Source of the DNA: Blastomyces gilchristii SLH14081
Taxonomy: Eukaryota; Ascomycota; Eurotiomycetes; Onygenales; Ajellomycetaceae
Direction: 5' to 3'
DNA: 64,000 bases
Assembly: GCF_000003855.2 (NCBI RefSeq)
Contig: NW_003101653.1
Span: 529,179 to 593,178 of the forward strand
A program made the translations under genes and the position numbers. Shown here one piece after another: positions 1 through 13,307 of the stretch; positions within the stretch are counted from its first letter, which is position 1, and each line of letters opens with the position of its first letter. The notes beneath the pieces were generated by a model. It had not been told where the DNA came from. It did not search any database and saw nothing but the letters and a program-made list of their open reading frames with translations.

Positions 1-2904
1 ATATTGAAAATGTCTTCTTTCAATATTCATCTTCTGCAGCATTTCTCATCTTTATAGTTTAATGAAATAAAAAACTCAGAGTTATAATCAATTTTCATAG
101 AATTAATACATAACTACATTCAAATGTCTATTCTCTCTCTAGATAAGATATTATTCTATTCTCTTTTAATAATGAAGTTGTATTCTTCATTCTTAATATC
201 ACTAAAGAATTTTATTAAGTTCTTATATATATTAAGAACAGATGAAAAACCATCTTTGTAACTCTGTATTGAGATTATCAGTAATTAACTGTATTAAGTC
301 TACATTAATAATATAGTAATATTTTTCAAGTCACTGAATTAATATCTCTCTGATCTGTAAGTAATTCTCTTATATCTGAAGACATCTGATCTGATTCTCT
401 TCATCAGAAAGTGTTATTTTATTTACTTATTAGTATCTCTTCTAGATCACAAAGTATTCTGTCTAGAACTTTCAATGTATAAATTCAAAGTTGAAGTTAT
501 CAAGAGCTTATTCTTTCTTAAATCTCTTAATTAATTAAAGATCTTCTTAGATTTGTTCAGATACTACTGAGAGTTTGTTACTTATTATATTTATAAAGTA
601 GAGTCATTGCAGATCTGAAAGACTCAGAGATTTCATCAGACATCTTTCAAGAGAAATCTCAGAAAAAAATAAGTTAAGAAGATAATTATCTCAACAGAAG
701 AATTGCAGCAATATTGATAAAAAATCAAGAATGAATTATATAATTCTCTTATTCTCAAGTTTCTCAATTTCTACAAGAAATTCATTATCTATATAGATGA
801 AAGCAAAGATAATATAAGTGTAGTAATACATTAGAAGAATAATAATAATAAGAAATATTCTATTCTCTTTCTCTCTCAGATATTAAAGAGCAGTGAGAAA
901 AATTACAGCTTAACTGAATTGAAAACAGTGATCTTGATATAACTTCTCAGAAAGACTTCTCAATATTTTAATAAAGACTTTATTATAGTCACTGATTATA
1001 TTGTCTTATAAACAGCATTGCAGACAATCTCTGTTAATAAGTGCTTAAATAATTATCTTAATTAATGATCTCTATTTCTATTCATCTTTATCTCACATAT
1101 AAAGATCATACATTGAGCTGGAAAGTTTTACATGAATACTGACTCTCTATTCTGATTATTCATAGTGAAATCTGAAAAGATTAATCAGCTATCAGAGACA
1201 TAGATCACATTTAAATATCTATCTACTTATTTCAAAGATATTAAGATCTCTCATTTCTCTGCTCTATTTATCTATACTATAGAAAGTTCAATTATCATAT
1301 CAATAGCTTATATCTTTCTTATAAATCTTCTTCACATGCACTCAGATCTAAAACATAATATTCAGAAGACAATAAAAACTAATTTCTCCTTCTGAGCTAT
1401 ATACAGATATATTATAAAATGCATTAAACAGAGAATAGAAAATGTAAATCTCTATTACAGCATTTAATGAAATAATGATTAATAACTTCTCTACTATATT
1501 TATAATAAAAATCTCTGACTTTATATATTAAGAAAACTTCAGATAAGAATTCTATTATAGACTCATAATTATAAAGATTATAATGAATCAGAAAGAATAT
1601 ATTAACATCTTTATAAATAAATATTCACACTGAATCTCAGAGAAATAATAGTATAATATACAAATTAATACTCAGTGTATCAAATCACTATTCTCTGATA
1701 TTATTAACTCTTCAGAGAACTTCATCTGATATAATCTCTTAATCAATTATTTACATCTCTATCAATGAATTTCATCACAGATCTATCAGAATCAGATAGA
1801 TATAATATACTATTAACTATAATAGACAGATTCTTTAAATATATCTATTTAATTTCTGAATGTAAACAGAATTCTGTGAAGTAATGAGTCACTTGATTCT
1901 TTAATAAGATTATATAATTCTAAGATCTTCTTAAACAGTTAATAACTGACTATAATCATTGCTTTTTAAATATCTTTTGAAAGAAATTATTTCAAAGAGT
2001 TAAGATCACTCTCTATCTTACTACTATCTATTATTCTAGTATGAATAGTCAAGTTGAATGTATAAATTAAACTATTAAAATAGTCTTACAATTATTACTT
2101 ATCAGACAGATTATAATCTCTTGAAATAGTTTTTTATCAGAGATAGAGTTTAATCTTAATACAGCTACTTCTTAAGTAATAGATTATATTCTCTTTACTA
2201 TTCTCTACAGTGTTAATTCTATATATATCTTTTCTCTTTAAAATTTAACACACTTATCTTCTACTGATGATTTTATATATACCTGTCTATAAATATAATA
2301 GCAAGTTAAGAATACACTTGCTATAATCTGAGCAAAAATATCTAGCTATTTTAATGTTAATTATTAATTAATACAACTATCTGAATAAGTCTACTTACAA
2401 GTTATTTATAAAGAATATTATAACTACACACTTTCAGAGTAATTTATATTACACTTAATTCACATCAGTTCATTTTACATTCTTGAGAAGATTGATATTT
2501 TAGTATATTATCTGAATCTGCTCTTTAGATTTAGAGATATTTATTCTGTTATATTATTAATATATCTTAAGCTCTTTATATTAGATATCTTTGACTGATC
2601 ACTCTCTGTCAGATCAGACTGCATTCTTGATAACTATTAATACTGAGAAGTAAAGCAAATCATTGAGGACTGAATATAAGATTATACTCATCAACTAAAA
2701 GTACAGTGAGCTCACAGTGAAGAGATATAAAAAGAATGAAATATTCTTTTAAAGAACTGCTTTCAAATGATATAATAATATGATAATATGAAATATAGAT
2801 TGCATTGTGATCCTTTCTAAATTATTCTGCTTTACATCAAATTGTTTGCATTGTATCTCTTATTCATGTATTTAGATATTGAGGATAATATCTTTTTTGA
2901 AACA
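1..2904 (+). mobile_element. RIP-degraded Ty3/gypsy chromovirus remnant (3' part)
   Basis: An AT-rich, CpG-free block with no intact ORF. Read on the plus strand across many stops it gives a Ty3/gypsy integrase core: a segment like MNFITDLSESD near 1765, then a 'TIIDRFFKY' stretch, 'LITDYNH' near 1945, and 'NSQVECIN.TIK' near 2045-2080, the usual 'G/NSQxERxNQTI' block. Further on, 2640-2730 reads like a chromodomain ('EVKQIIED', then 'HQLKVQ'), so the element is of chromovirus type. The 5' part (gag, RT) lies beyond the left edge or is too decayed to recognise. No LTR pair is visible inside the window. Composition changes abruptly to ordinary DNA at about 2905. The element type is fairly sure; exact ends are not. 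Confidence 0.7.
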
Positions 2905-4203
2905 GCAGCAGATATTATGCACTACGCGTCCACATTACACATCATACACATATTTCTCATCATGCCTGTGTAATCCTCAGAACGCCCACCTTTTCCTCCT
3001 TTATATATTCTCATTCTCCCCCATCCTAGCTAGCTAGAAGAGAATGAAACTCAACTTCAACTTCGTCGAATAACATCATACTGAGGCGCAGGGTAGGAGT
3101 CTTTGTACGGGCTTGCGAAGCAGCAGGACGGCGGGCGTTGCGAGGCATATTGAAAAAAGGGTTGATTGATATATGTGGATTTGATGATAAAGGTAAGAAA
3201 GACGCGTATTTGGATGATATTTGATTGAAAAAGACGCGTATTGGATGATATTGAATGATTCTAGAGAAATGCAGATATTTTGATTTTTTGGTGGTGTTTT
3301 GCTACTAATTTTCAGGGGGGCCTGGGAAAATTCTGTTTTCGCAAGTAATATGTCCGCCACAATAATCCGAACCGATAACTACGCGGGCACGGAGGATAGT
3401 GCGAATGGAGATATCATTTACATTGCGGGCGCACTTAACAACGCCATAACGCCATTCAATGGATTTCCTAGTTAAATACGGAGTAGTTGACTAGGTAGAA
3501 AGGGACTAGTATTGCGGGAGGAAACTTGGTAGTGATAGATTTATTACTTTTGACCAGAGAGGGTTCGGGCTTGGGCAACGTGGAGTACACTATCTCGTGC
3601 ATTTGAATATCTATGATGTCTATGAGAAGCAAGGAGAATGAATGGATTCAACCCTCGAGCTGGGCTAGAATTGAATGTTTTCGGAGCGCTGGCGGCCGTT
3701 GAATGGAGTTACTGGGCTTAAACGCTGAAATGCTGATGCCTAGATAATCGAATGGACGATATTTGTACATGTACATAATAAGAAAGCTTGCGAGGCTTAG
3801 AGATATGTGATACGCGTTCCTTGAGCCAAGCGATATCGGTTTGATCCTTCTGATGAACACTTTCCGATCCCAAGGCAGCAAACATTTTACATTGGGAATG
3901 TTCATGGAATTGGTCAGGAGCGCGTCTGTCATTTGTCTCTGAGTGTATCTAGACAAGAAAAGCATCAAAAGGGTCACTGATAACACTAATGCAACTTGGT
4001 AGGGTAAAATGGCCTATTCGTGGCGTTGATGTAAAAACAATATATACATTGCGAGTTGTAGCGAGATGGTGTAAATAGTTATTTAATAAAACAAGAGCTT
4101 AAAGCTTAAAAGTCCGAAAATGAAACCAAACATGAAAACGCACCACCAGAGCAGAGCAATTCCACTTCCAATGCTACCACCATCGTCTTAAATAATATGA
4201 ACC
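2905..4203. other. Intergenic region between AT-rich block and GPI18
   Basis: This is the first DNA of normal composition after the AT-rich block. No supported gene is seen. Two minus-strand ORFs of about 94 and 112 codons (3076-3360, 3648-3986) have no recognisable motifs. A short imperfect direct repeat, with cores 'AAGACGCGTATT' plus 'GGATGATATT', lies at 3199-3222 and 3231-3253. The part near 4100-4200 probably serves as the GPI18 5' leader. Confidence 0.4.
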
Positions 4204-5811
4204 ATGAGGCTAGCAGCCTCCTCCTCCTCCCCTCCTCATTGGCAGTGGATATGTGGTGCTTTGCTTAACCATCCATTGCGCAGCTTGTCTGTCCTTTTCG
4301 TGCTTTGGAAGCTACTGTTGCTCCTGGCAATTGTCGCCAGCCCAGGACCTGGATACGACTCATCTACTACTCTTCTGCCGTCCATTGCATCTCAGAATGC
4401 CTCAGACCTGATCTTGTTAAGCGTAAGAGCAGGAGCTGGCAGCGGGTGGTGGCCATCATCATTGCTGAAGTTCGTGAGATGGGACGCGATTTATTTCGTG
4501 AGCATTGCCCAACGCGGTTATCTGTTTGAGCAGGAATGGGCGTTTGGATACGGCTACACAAGATTGCTCTCAGGTTTATCTTCTGGTGAGCGTTCTCTTT
4601 ACGTGATGTTTATTTTATAAAAGTTTTACTTTTCATTTCACGTCACTTTTCTCGGTGTTTTGTGACAGTCAACTAATTGGATTTATAGCCTTCTGGGGAG
4701 ATCGTGGTTCGCATCCTGATAGTCTCCACATAGCGCTGACTGGTATTGGACTCTCGCATGTCTGTCATTACTTGTCCGTACTCTCACTCTACGGACTATC
4801 GAGAAACGTCTTTGGTAGTGGAGATGGGGGTCGTGCTGTGCCTCTCCTAGCCGCAGTGCTCCATACCATCTCATCTGCCGGTGCTTTTCTCTCAGCGCCT
4901 TATGGAGAGCCTGTGTTCTCCTTGCTCAATTTTACAGGTTTTTACGCGTATGTTTCTGCGCTACACGATGATTGTCGTGGATACATGCTCGCAAGAGATG
5001 TAAAATTTCTTGTGGCAGGAGGGTTGTTTGCTGCCGTCACTACGATCCGTAGCAATGGCATTTTGAGCGGGATGCTATTTGCGTACGATGCGGTGTTGGG
5101 ATTGGCAAACATTGCTTCAAGTGGAATATCGATATCCCAGATTCACAGGATGTTCTTTGTTATACTTGGTGGAAGCTTGATTCTGCTAGGGGTTGTTGGG
5201 CCTCAGTACCGTGCCTTTACAACATACTGCCAAAATGTGGACGTGCGAAGGAGTTGGTGTGATAATACCATCCCAAGCATTTACACGTTTGTCCAGAACC
5301 ACTACTGGTATGTCTTGGAAGTTATGGAAACAATACAGCTGTGAAATCTGATACTGACTCTACTTGTTTTTGTAGGGGCAGCGGGGAGTTCCTGAGTTAC
5401 TGGAAAATATCTAACCTGCCTCTTTTCTGTCTCGCAGCTCCCATGCTCGTTCTAACGGGTATTTCGTCTTGGTGGGCGTTCCAGTCACCTGTCGATTTCG
5501 ACGTGCGATACAAAGAGCCAGGGAAACGTAGCGAAGAGGCTTCACGAGCGGAGCATCGGCGTACATGCCTTTCCAGACTCGCAATTCCCCAGGGGGTGCT
5601 CGCAGCCCTCGTTCTGACGAACTCTCACGTCCAGATTATCAACCGTATATCTTCCGGATACCCGTTGTGGTACTGGTATATATGCTATTGTGCCCTGGAA
5701 TACGGGCATACCTTCCATCAACTTTTCAACCCCCGTTTTCTAGTTCAGGGAATGGTTTTGTATAGTCTTATTCAAGGGGGCTTATTCGCGTCATTTCTTC
5801 CGCCAGCATGA
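4204..5811 (+). CDS. GPI18: GPI mannosyltransferase 2 (PIG-V/Gpi18 family)
   Basis: Predicted exons are 4204-4585, 4689-5307 and 5376-5811, giving 478 aa. The family adds the second mannose to the glycosylphosphatidylinositol precursor in the ER membrane, using dolichol-phosphate-mannose. The protein is hydrophobic throughout, with a first membrane segment at about residues 22-45. The conserved 'RWDAIYF..AQRGY' and 'EQEWAFGYGYTRLL' motifs follow at about residues 90-122, and 'HYWGSGEFLSYW' with the late 'FNPRFLVQGM' motif is near the C terminus. Intron 1 has GTGAGC/TATAG with branch-like ACTAAT; intron 2 has GTATGT/TGTAG with TACTGAC. Both restore a continuous frame. An out-of-frame ATG at 4197 overlaps the start and could lower initiation. 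Length fits fungal Gpi18. I am confident of the family and fairly confident of the exons. Confidence 0.9.
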
Positions 5812-6634
5812 CATTTGGGATTAGCCCTTCACATCTTTGTCAAAGAGGTACCTAGTTGGTTGGTGGAGGTTGGGAAAAGAGTCGCGTGCTTTGGGGAGGG
5901 TGGTCTCCAGCTTTTTGTGTGTTGCGTACGTAGGTTCTGCCTAGCTACGGCGAGGGATATTATTAATCAGGTCAACCATGTCATCTTTCACTATTTTGAA
6001 AATGAGCTTCTTGTAAAATCCGGATTGCTCGGCCTTCTTCAAACTTCTTCGCGAAATCCCAGAGCAAATAATTGCAGACTGTTGTTATCTCTGTGTGCTT
6101 CACCAAACTGTCCGGTCCAACAACGCGGCTGCCCTACCCCGATTAGGTAATCAGTGCTGCCGCAAATAGCAACGCAACATCTCAAACCCAGCTTGGGAAT
6201 TCCCATCCAGCTCAGGACAATCACAGCTCCCAAGTCGAGTGAGCTTGGGATAGGTCACTGACAAATTGACCAGTCCTGGACCTCACGTTTCCTTTTCACT
6301 TTAGTTCAATAAATGATCATTGACCCAGAATCATCGTAAATCCGCGTGCGGCCCGGATTGTTGCTGTTCGGCCATTCCAGAGCAAACTCCCAAACACTCT
6401 TTAGGGCCGGAGAAGGGTTGGGGCATCTGAAATTCCCATAGTTACGATATTTGTTATATTTGGTCGGTTTCTGCCCTTCTGAATCTACTGTTTATCTTTG
6501 CTTCGTGTTTATTCTAACTTCTTAAATGCCGCACTTAGGTATCTATTGCACCAGAGACTCTTGGTTTCTTAAACCCTTCGACGTCATACCATCCTTCTTC
6601 GCCCCTTGCGATTTCGCCCTTTTTCAACGCCAAC
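5812..6634. other. Intergenic region GPI18-BLM10
   Basis: This holds the GPI18 3' region and the upstream region of BLM10, both transcribed rightwards. Short ORFs on both strands here (about 64-111 codons) have no recognisable motifs. The run up to 6634 is pyrimidine-rich, typical of a fungal 5' leader. No RNA gene or repeat was noticed. Confidence 0.5.
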
Positions 6635-9600
6635 ATGGATTCCAGAGAACGCCTTTCAGATCATTTAGCTGCAGATTTCACCTATAGTGGAAACGAGACA
6701 TCGCGGGCAACGTCCCCAGGAGGGGAACCTGTTCGAATCAACGGAGTGGTACTTGAGGATCAGGTCAAAGAGGCACGAAATAGACCGAGGACGTATCCGT
6801 ATTTTAAATATCTACCCTATCAAGTTGAGGATGAGAGTGAGAGACAGTGCAACTTGGAGGAAATCCTCAAGCACCTCTACATCGCAGTTGAATCGGGAGA
6901 TTTCAATCCCGGGGCTGTACACTGGACACGTGAACTGAAAGGATGGCTTTCTTTGAAGTTTGACCCGACAAGGGAGCAGCGGGTTAAATTGGTAAAATTT
7001 TATTACGAACTTTCTCTAGCGCCAGGAATCGACCCAAATGTGGCAGAGAGATTCGCTACCATGTTTATGCTTTTAACCAAGTAAGGAATATCTCTGTTTA
7101 TGGATACTGCAATACCTTATATGACTAACAAGATACAGGAGAAAGCATTACCTTCGACCAGTCAAGGATCTAATACTTGACTGGAAACCCCTGTACAGAG
7201 AAATCAAGGTGTTCGTTCTTCCTTCGCAATCTGGCTTGGTCCACTCCACAAACTTAAAGAGGAATATCAAGACCTTGACGAAACTCTGTGCCTTTGCTCA
7301 GCCCTATTTCGACCCCTTGGAGTTGCGGGCGATACTGGAGGAATTTCTCCCTCACTTCAGCGCTTCATTTACTGAAGGGGCATTCGTCGTTGCTGGCTTG
7401 ATAAACTTGTTCCTGCCAACAGCTCCTGCCCCGGAAGATCGTGAAGATCTTCTCCCACAAGAGTACCTCCCAACTTACCTCCATCTTTGGTCCTTAATGA
7501 ACCGATCTAGGACATTTGATGTAACTTTCATAGATCTCATATCGAGGATAGCACGCGATGCACTCCCCGCTAGCCATATTCCGTTCTCTGAGTTCGGAAT
7601 CTTCACCTCTGAGCAAACATCACTCGTGTTTACCGCAATTTTAAGACTACTGGAAATTCCCGTTGGACAAGCAACCTCAACTTACAGCAGTGCCGTTGAC
7701 GCTTCATCAGGTCTGGGTATGATGCTTGAACGGGACCATCGAAAACACCCATTTACCCATAATATCGCTCGATGGATAGTGATGTCACTATCGCCTGCAT
7801 GTCTTGAATCCGAAGACTCTATATTGTCCATGCTTGAGGGTTTGATAGAGGCGGTGGAGACTTTCTTCCACCCCTCGAATGCTGGCGGATGGTCGAAAGC
7901 ATTGTCACAGCTTGTTTACTACCTCGCGGACTTCTTTGTGATGCGGTGGAACATGGAGCATGACGAAGAAATGGAAGTCACACCAGAGCGCAGATTAAAC
8001 GATGCCTTGAAACGACGTTTCGTCCTGTGCCTTCGGGAGGTCACTTTTATGGGAATATATTCCAAGCTCGGACTCGCAATGAACTTTGCGCTGTCCACCC
8101 TCCAAAGCTTGGCATATTTAGAACCGAACCTGATTTTACCTGGTGCCCTACAAAGAATTTACCCGTCTCTTCAGGGTTTGGTGGAAGTCCATAGGACAAC
8201 CTCTTCCCTTCGATCTTTACAGGTTCTATCGCGGTTGATGGCGCGAACCAAGGGGTTCCGATGCCATATCACCACACTGCTGGGATTGGTCTTACCAGGA
8301 ATTGATGCTAACGACCTGGAAAAGTCTTTGCATTCATTAGCTTTCATACAATCTGTTTGCTACAATATCCCTTTTGAAGATCTTACTCGAGATCGTGACG
8401 ATGTGAACGGAAATATGCTGGCTGTTCAGTGGATAACTGGAGAGCTAGAAAGAATGGAAAATGAAGGAGCGTCTGTTGAGATGAATTATGATACAGAACT
8501 TACTAATGAAGAGGAAGAAATGATCTTGCGGTCATCCACTACCCAATTTGGGGAATTCTTGTTATCCTTTCTCGGTAGAGTATTTACTCTTCTCGAAAAT
8601 CTCCCAGACGCCGCTCGGGTTCGCAGCGGCTCTCCCGAGGAAAATGTCGTGAATACATTACCTGCTACCCTTTTGCCTCTACTTGCATCCCTTTCCCCAG
8701 AACTATATGATCAAGCGTTGAACAAGATTGTGAATTTTGTTTCCGGTCATGTTATCCATCAAGCCCGAGATGCGATGGCATTTATATGCAACGCCGTTTG
8801 TAAAGTCAACCCTGAAAAAGCTCTGAAAGCTCTTGTTCCACTCTTAATACAATCTATTCGTACCGAGATAGATGAGAATGGTGCAGCCTCCACCAGGACT
8901 ACTGGCTCAGACATTCTGCCACGTGACCGCGGGTTGATCTGGAATGTTAGCATGCTGAGCATGTGTATCGTTCACGTCGGCTCTGCCGTTTTGAAATACA
9001 GGAAAGAACTCTTTGATATTGCCATCTACATGCAGCAGAAATGCAAGGGTATCCCTACTGTCCACGTGTCGAATTTTATCCATCATTTGCTTCTGAATCT
9101 TACAGTAACATATGTTATTGACCATTCTCTGTACGAGCCGGATATCAAGGAAAGGGGAATTCAGGTAGAACAATGGGGACAGAGACAGGATCCAAACCAC
9201 CTAACCATCAAATGGCATGTCCCACAACGAGAGGAACTTGAATTCGCAGTCGAGCTTTTCAAATCGCAGGCGGAGAACGCTCTAGATCAGCTTACTTCCC
9301 TTACATGTGAAACGCCAAATATAAACCGAGATGGAAGTGGCAAAGAATGGTCCGATGAGGTGACGCGAAAGCTGGTTTTACTCAGGCTTATCATTTCTGG
9401 AATGTCTATATTGTTTGATAACAAGGCAGCTTCAAAGGATACTAGTGGGCGGAACTGCTCCCTTGCGGATCTCGATGTCAGCATGCCTGATGCGAACGAT
9501 CAATATTCCAATGAAGAAAGCGCTGAAGACGATTCTGCATTAGACGGCTCCGATGACTCTGCTGTACGACAAACATTCCAATATCCCACGGGATACCTCT

Positions 9601-12600
9601 TGAAAGAAGACGACTCACTCTATACCGAAATCCATGACATTAGACGACGAGTTGGTGAAGTATTACATAACGTTCACCGGTTTCTGGTAGAAAAACAGGA
9701 AGATGATGTTTCGTGCTTCACTCCGTTGTATACCGCCTATCGTTCATGGTTTGTGGATGTGGGGATAGAGAAATCAGCCCATGTTCTCGACCGGGTTACC
9801 AAACTTCTCGTGGCGGACTCCCAGCCATACAAAGTGAGCGGCCTTCGTAAAGATTACCCTCGGCCTCTACTTGTTCGTCGTGCGAACGTGTACCATGTGC
9901 AAAGGCTTCGGCATAATGCGGCCCCACGACCTCGATCCAAACTCGATGAGACGCTTCTATTTGACCTCGCTGAGTCGAGTATCTCGCTATACACTGATAT
10001 AAGACGAAGCGCCCAAGGAGCCAGTGAATCTGCCCTCAAAGCAATTTGGGGATCAAGGTTACTTATTATTCCGACATTGATCAAAGCATTACAAAACGCC
10101 ATCAAGACAAACGATTACCGCCGTTTAAAGGGTGCCATATACTCTATCCTCTACAGCAGCATTGCCAAACCCGTGGGCCGCCATTGGAAGTACGCTCCTG
10201 CCCTCATCAAAGCATTTATAGAAGCCAGCGCCGTTGACAAGCCGTCGATTCAAAGGCTTTGTTCCGGAGTTGTCTACCAGATTATGGACTACGGACGTCC
10301 ACTGGAGCGAATGGCAGTGCTTGACCAAGGCATTATAAAATCTATCGCGCCAAAGAGCGACGTGCAAGCCATAGTCAATAATAAACGGGAAATTATTCAA
10401 AAGAAGCGAGCTTTGATAGAGCAGAAGAAGGCCGAGCTTTCAGAAGAGCTGACTGATATGGCACGTGTATCTCATTGGAAAATGGCCAGCAGGGCTGCGG
10501 CAATTGTGATTGGCATGGGCTTGAGATTTGATTACGTCGCAAGCGAGAACTTGGTAAATCTCATCATAATGGGATCTATCGACTCTCACCCGAGCCTGAG
10601 AGGCTTATACTCCCAAACCCTTGTTGCTCTGTTTACCATGGTAGACGTGAGGGCAGTCTGTAACCATAAGTATGAAGACTACATCATGGGTGTTCAACGT
10701 TTCCCTGCCAAAATCCAAGTCCCCACTCAACCATATAAGAGGGGTTGGACCGAAGAATACCTTGCAAGTTTTGCTAAACCCGAGGCGGAATACTATGTCG
10801 ACCATGATTATCCTGGCTGGCTTGTTTGGGGAAAGACTATGCCAGCCTATAGATCCAATGTCAAGCAGGATATCGAGTACGACGAGCTTGAATGGAATGT
10901 TCGCAAACAAATGGGGAAACTATGTACTCGCGAGTGGTTTAGCACGTTCTTCAAATATTTGAAGCAGGAACCAAGGGATGCCTACGCGGATAAATTTCGC
11001 ATGTCAAGCGCCATGACGCTACTCTATGTGTTCGAGCTCATGTTGAGAGATGAGCTAACAGCCGCGACGTTTGAGGAGATCAAAGAGGAGATCGCCCTTG
11101 TTTTTGAAGATGGAAGTGATAAGCATCAGCATCGTGCAACTGCAGAAATACTGGGAGCTCTTATCGGCTCTGTCACAGATACGAGCGTGGACAAACGAAC
11201 TCTAGTATGGGAATACGCTTTTCCGATTGTTCGCCAAATATTTTCAGATGGTCTTACCCCAGAAAATTCCGGATATTGGACAACCTTTTTGCATATGGTA
11301 ATGCAATGTAGAGATCCGCGTCGCCTATGGCCTCTCGTGGATTGGTTGACTAGCTTCCGACTAGATATGAACTCAAATGCGGCGTTTAAGGAAAGCTCGA
11401 AAATCAACTTACTTCATCAATGCATCCTGGACTTCGGTTGGCACTTCCAATTAGAGAAGTCGATTGTTGCTGATTTCCTTGCCCATCTTGATCATCCTTA
11501 TAAAGGAGTTCGTGAAGCGATGGGTCATACCCTGGGAGCGATATACCGAACTAGGTATCACGAGTCATATGCTGATATAGACCAGCTGATTCAGGCGCAA
11601 AAAGAAGCCTCATCCATTGGCAGCCATCCATACAAGCCCACCAAGGAATTTGCAGACACAGTGGTCGATATATTCAACCGGCTGGAAAAATGGCGCCATG
11701 AAAGATCTCCTGGCCAGCAAACTCCATCTTCATATACTTCGGGAAGCAAAACCGTTCTTCTCTGGCTAGATTCCACATTGTCATCACACGAATGCACTCA
11801 GCTTCTCCAGTTCTTTCCAGGCACTTTTACGGAAGAACTTTTGCATATGATGGACGTCAAAGAGGATCAGGAATTACAGAGGCTCGCATACCATGTCTTC
11901 CGCCACCTTTCGAATGTTCCTCATCCTTCTGGAGATGATTCCGAGTTCGTGGAAGCTTTGACACGTATCGGCCTTACGTCTCCTTCGTGGCATCAACGTC
12001 TTCGCGTCATGATTAACATCCAAATCATGTATTTCCGCCGTCTTTTCCTGTTGCCAAAAGCTGACCGTGACAAGCTTTTCGATTGCATTGCCTGCATGCT
12101 CGAGGATACTCAACCTGAAGTCCGGTCTGGCGCTTCTGCAACGCTTTCTGGCATGATCCGCTGCTCTCCCGCGCGATTACGCACCGATATGGTACTCAAA
12201 TTACGCGACCGGTTCACAAAAGCACTTGTCGACAATCCACTCCCGAAGAAACCTCGTCGTCTTGGCTCCGGTGTGTCTTCAGGTGTTTCCACTGGCGCGA
12301 GCACTCCTAACCCTGAGCATACCCGGCTTGTTCTCACAAGGCATGCGGCAGTCCTTGGATTAGGGGCCCTCATACAAGCTTTCCCCTACGCTAGTCCTCC
12401 GCCACAGTGGATGCCGGGGGTTTTAATCACCCTGAGCAACAAAGCCGCAGGTGATCCAGGAATCGTTGGGCAGGGTGTGAAGTCTATCATCAGTGAGTTC
12501 AAGAAAACGAGGCAAGACACCTGGCATATCGATGTCAAGGTAAGTTAATCCTGCTCAGCTGACCTTTGAAAGAATTCAATAACTGGCTAACAATTCTTAA

Positions 12601-12667
12601 TCAGGCTTTCGAACCAGACCAAGTCGAAGACCTTGCGGGTGTCCTATGGAAGAGCTATTTTGCCTAA
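6635..12667 (+). CDS. BLM10: Proteasome activator Blm10 (PA200 family)
   Basis: Predicted exons are 6635-7080, 7139-12539 and 12605-12667, giving 1969 aa. Blm10/PA200 is a large HEAT-repeat solenoid that caps the 20S proteasome and helps open its gate; it is nuclear and cytoplasmic. The N-terminal part has the 'RTYPYFKYLPY' motif at about residue 50. Alpha-helical repeat sequence fills most of the length, an acidic linker lies near residues 760-800, and a conserved C-terminal block begins around residue 1880. The last exon is only 20 codons and supplies the C-terminal tail ending Ser-Tyr-Phe-Ala, the position where the family carries its proteasome-binding HbYX motif. Introns are GTAAGG/ACAG and GTAAGT/TCAG, and both keep the frame. 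Length matches fungal orthologues (about 1950-2150 aa). Confidence 0.93.
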
Positions 12668-13307
12668 GCTCTATAGTGAGAGTTGCGCATGAATCCCTGT
12701 GTAGTAATTCCAGACCTGGTTCCTTTTATTTAATTCAACGTACCGTTGGAAAATACTGGACATTCACTTCACCCTTTTAACACGGTTTGGCGTTTGAGAA
12801 TTGATATATGATATTACATTATGGTTGGATCGGGAATTAGAGATTCGCTGGGCCTTGATCATTCCGATACTTTCTACGCATATTATTGCTTGTTTTCAAA
12901 AACTCCCTTTGGGTATCTATTTGTCTATACTAGATGTATACGCCACCCTCATTAATTTCACCACTAGGTCCTCTCTAGTGATTTAATCTGACAATAATGG
13001 TGCTTGGGGAAGAATATTTTACTGTTTTCTACAATGAGCTTAGTCGTCATGCATTTCCTTGGCACGACTCTTGGCCTTCTGGATCCATGGATTACGAGGT
13101 GAATCACGTGACATGTAGACATCTTCGGAGTGCTTGGACCGCTTGGGTTGGTCGTGAGCTCGCTCGACATCAACCCGCGTCTGCCCTTCATTCTTTTCTT
13201 CTCTTTCCTTTCAAGAGATATTGTCCTGCTGCTATTTTTTTTTTTTTACCTTGAGTGCGGTTTTTCTGGATTGGTGAGATAGCCGACCCCAGGCAACTTC
13301 TACCATT
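12668..13307. other. Intergenic region BLM10-VPH1
   Basis: This contains the BLM10 terminator region and the VPH1 promoter and leader. Pyrimidine-rich DNA and a T10 run near 13237-13247 precede the VPH1 ATG. Short ORFs on both strands show no domain. A CACGTG-like core ('TCACGTGA') at about 13105-13112 is a possible bHLH site, which is inference only. Confidence 0.4.

Noticed and set aside
4305..4561. Overlapping ORFs on both strands within GPI18 exon 1
   Set aside because: The GPI18 frame carries the family motifs; the others do not.
4586..4668. GPI18 intron 1 ending at the TGTGACAG acceptor (4668)
   Set aside because: From the GTGAGC donor this acceptor puts a TAA immediately in frame. 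The TATAG acceptor at 4688 restores the frame and follows a branch-like ACTAAT.
8759..12373. Several minus-strand ORFs of 60-100 codons
   Set aside because: They lie antisense to the well-supported BLM10 exon 2 and show no motif of their own.
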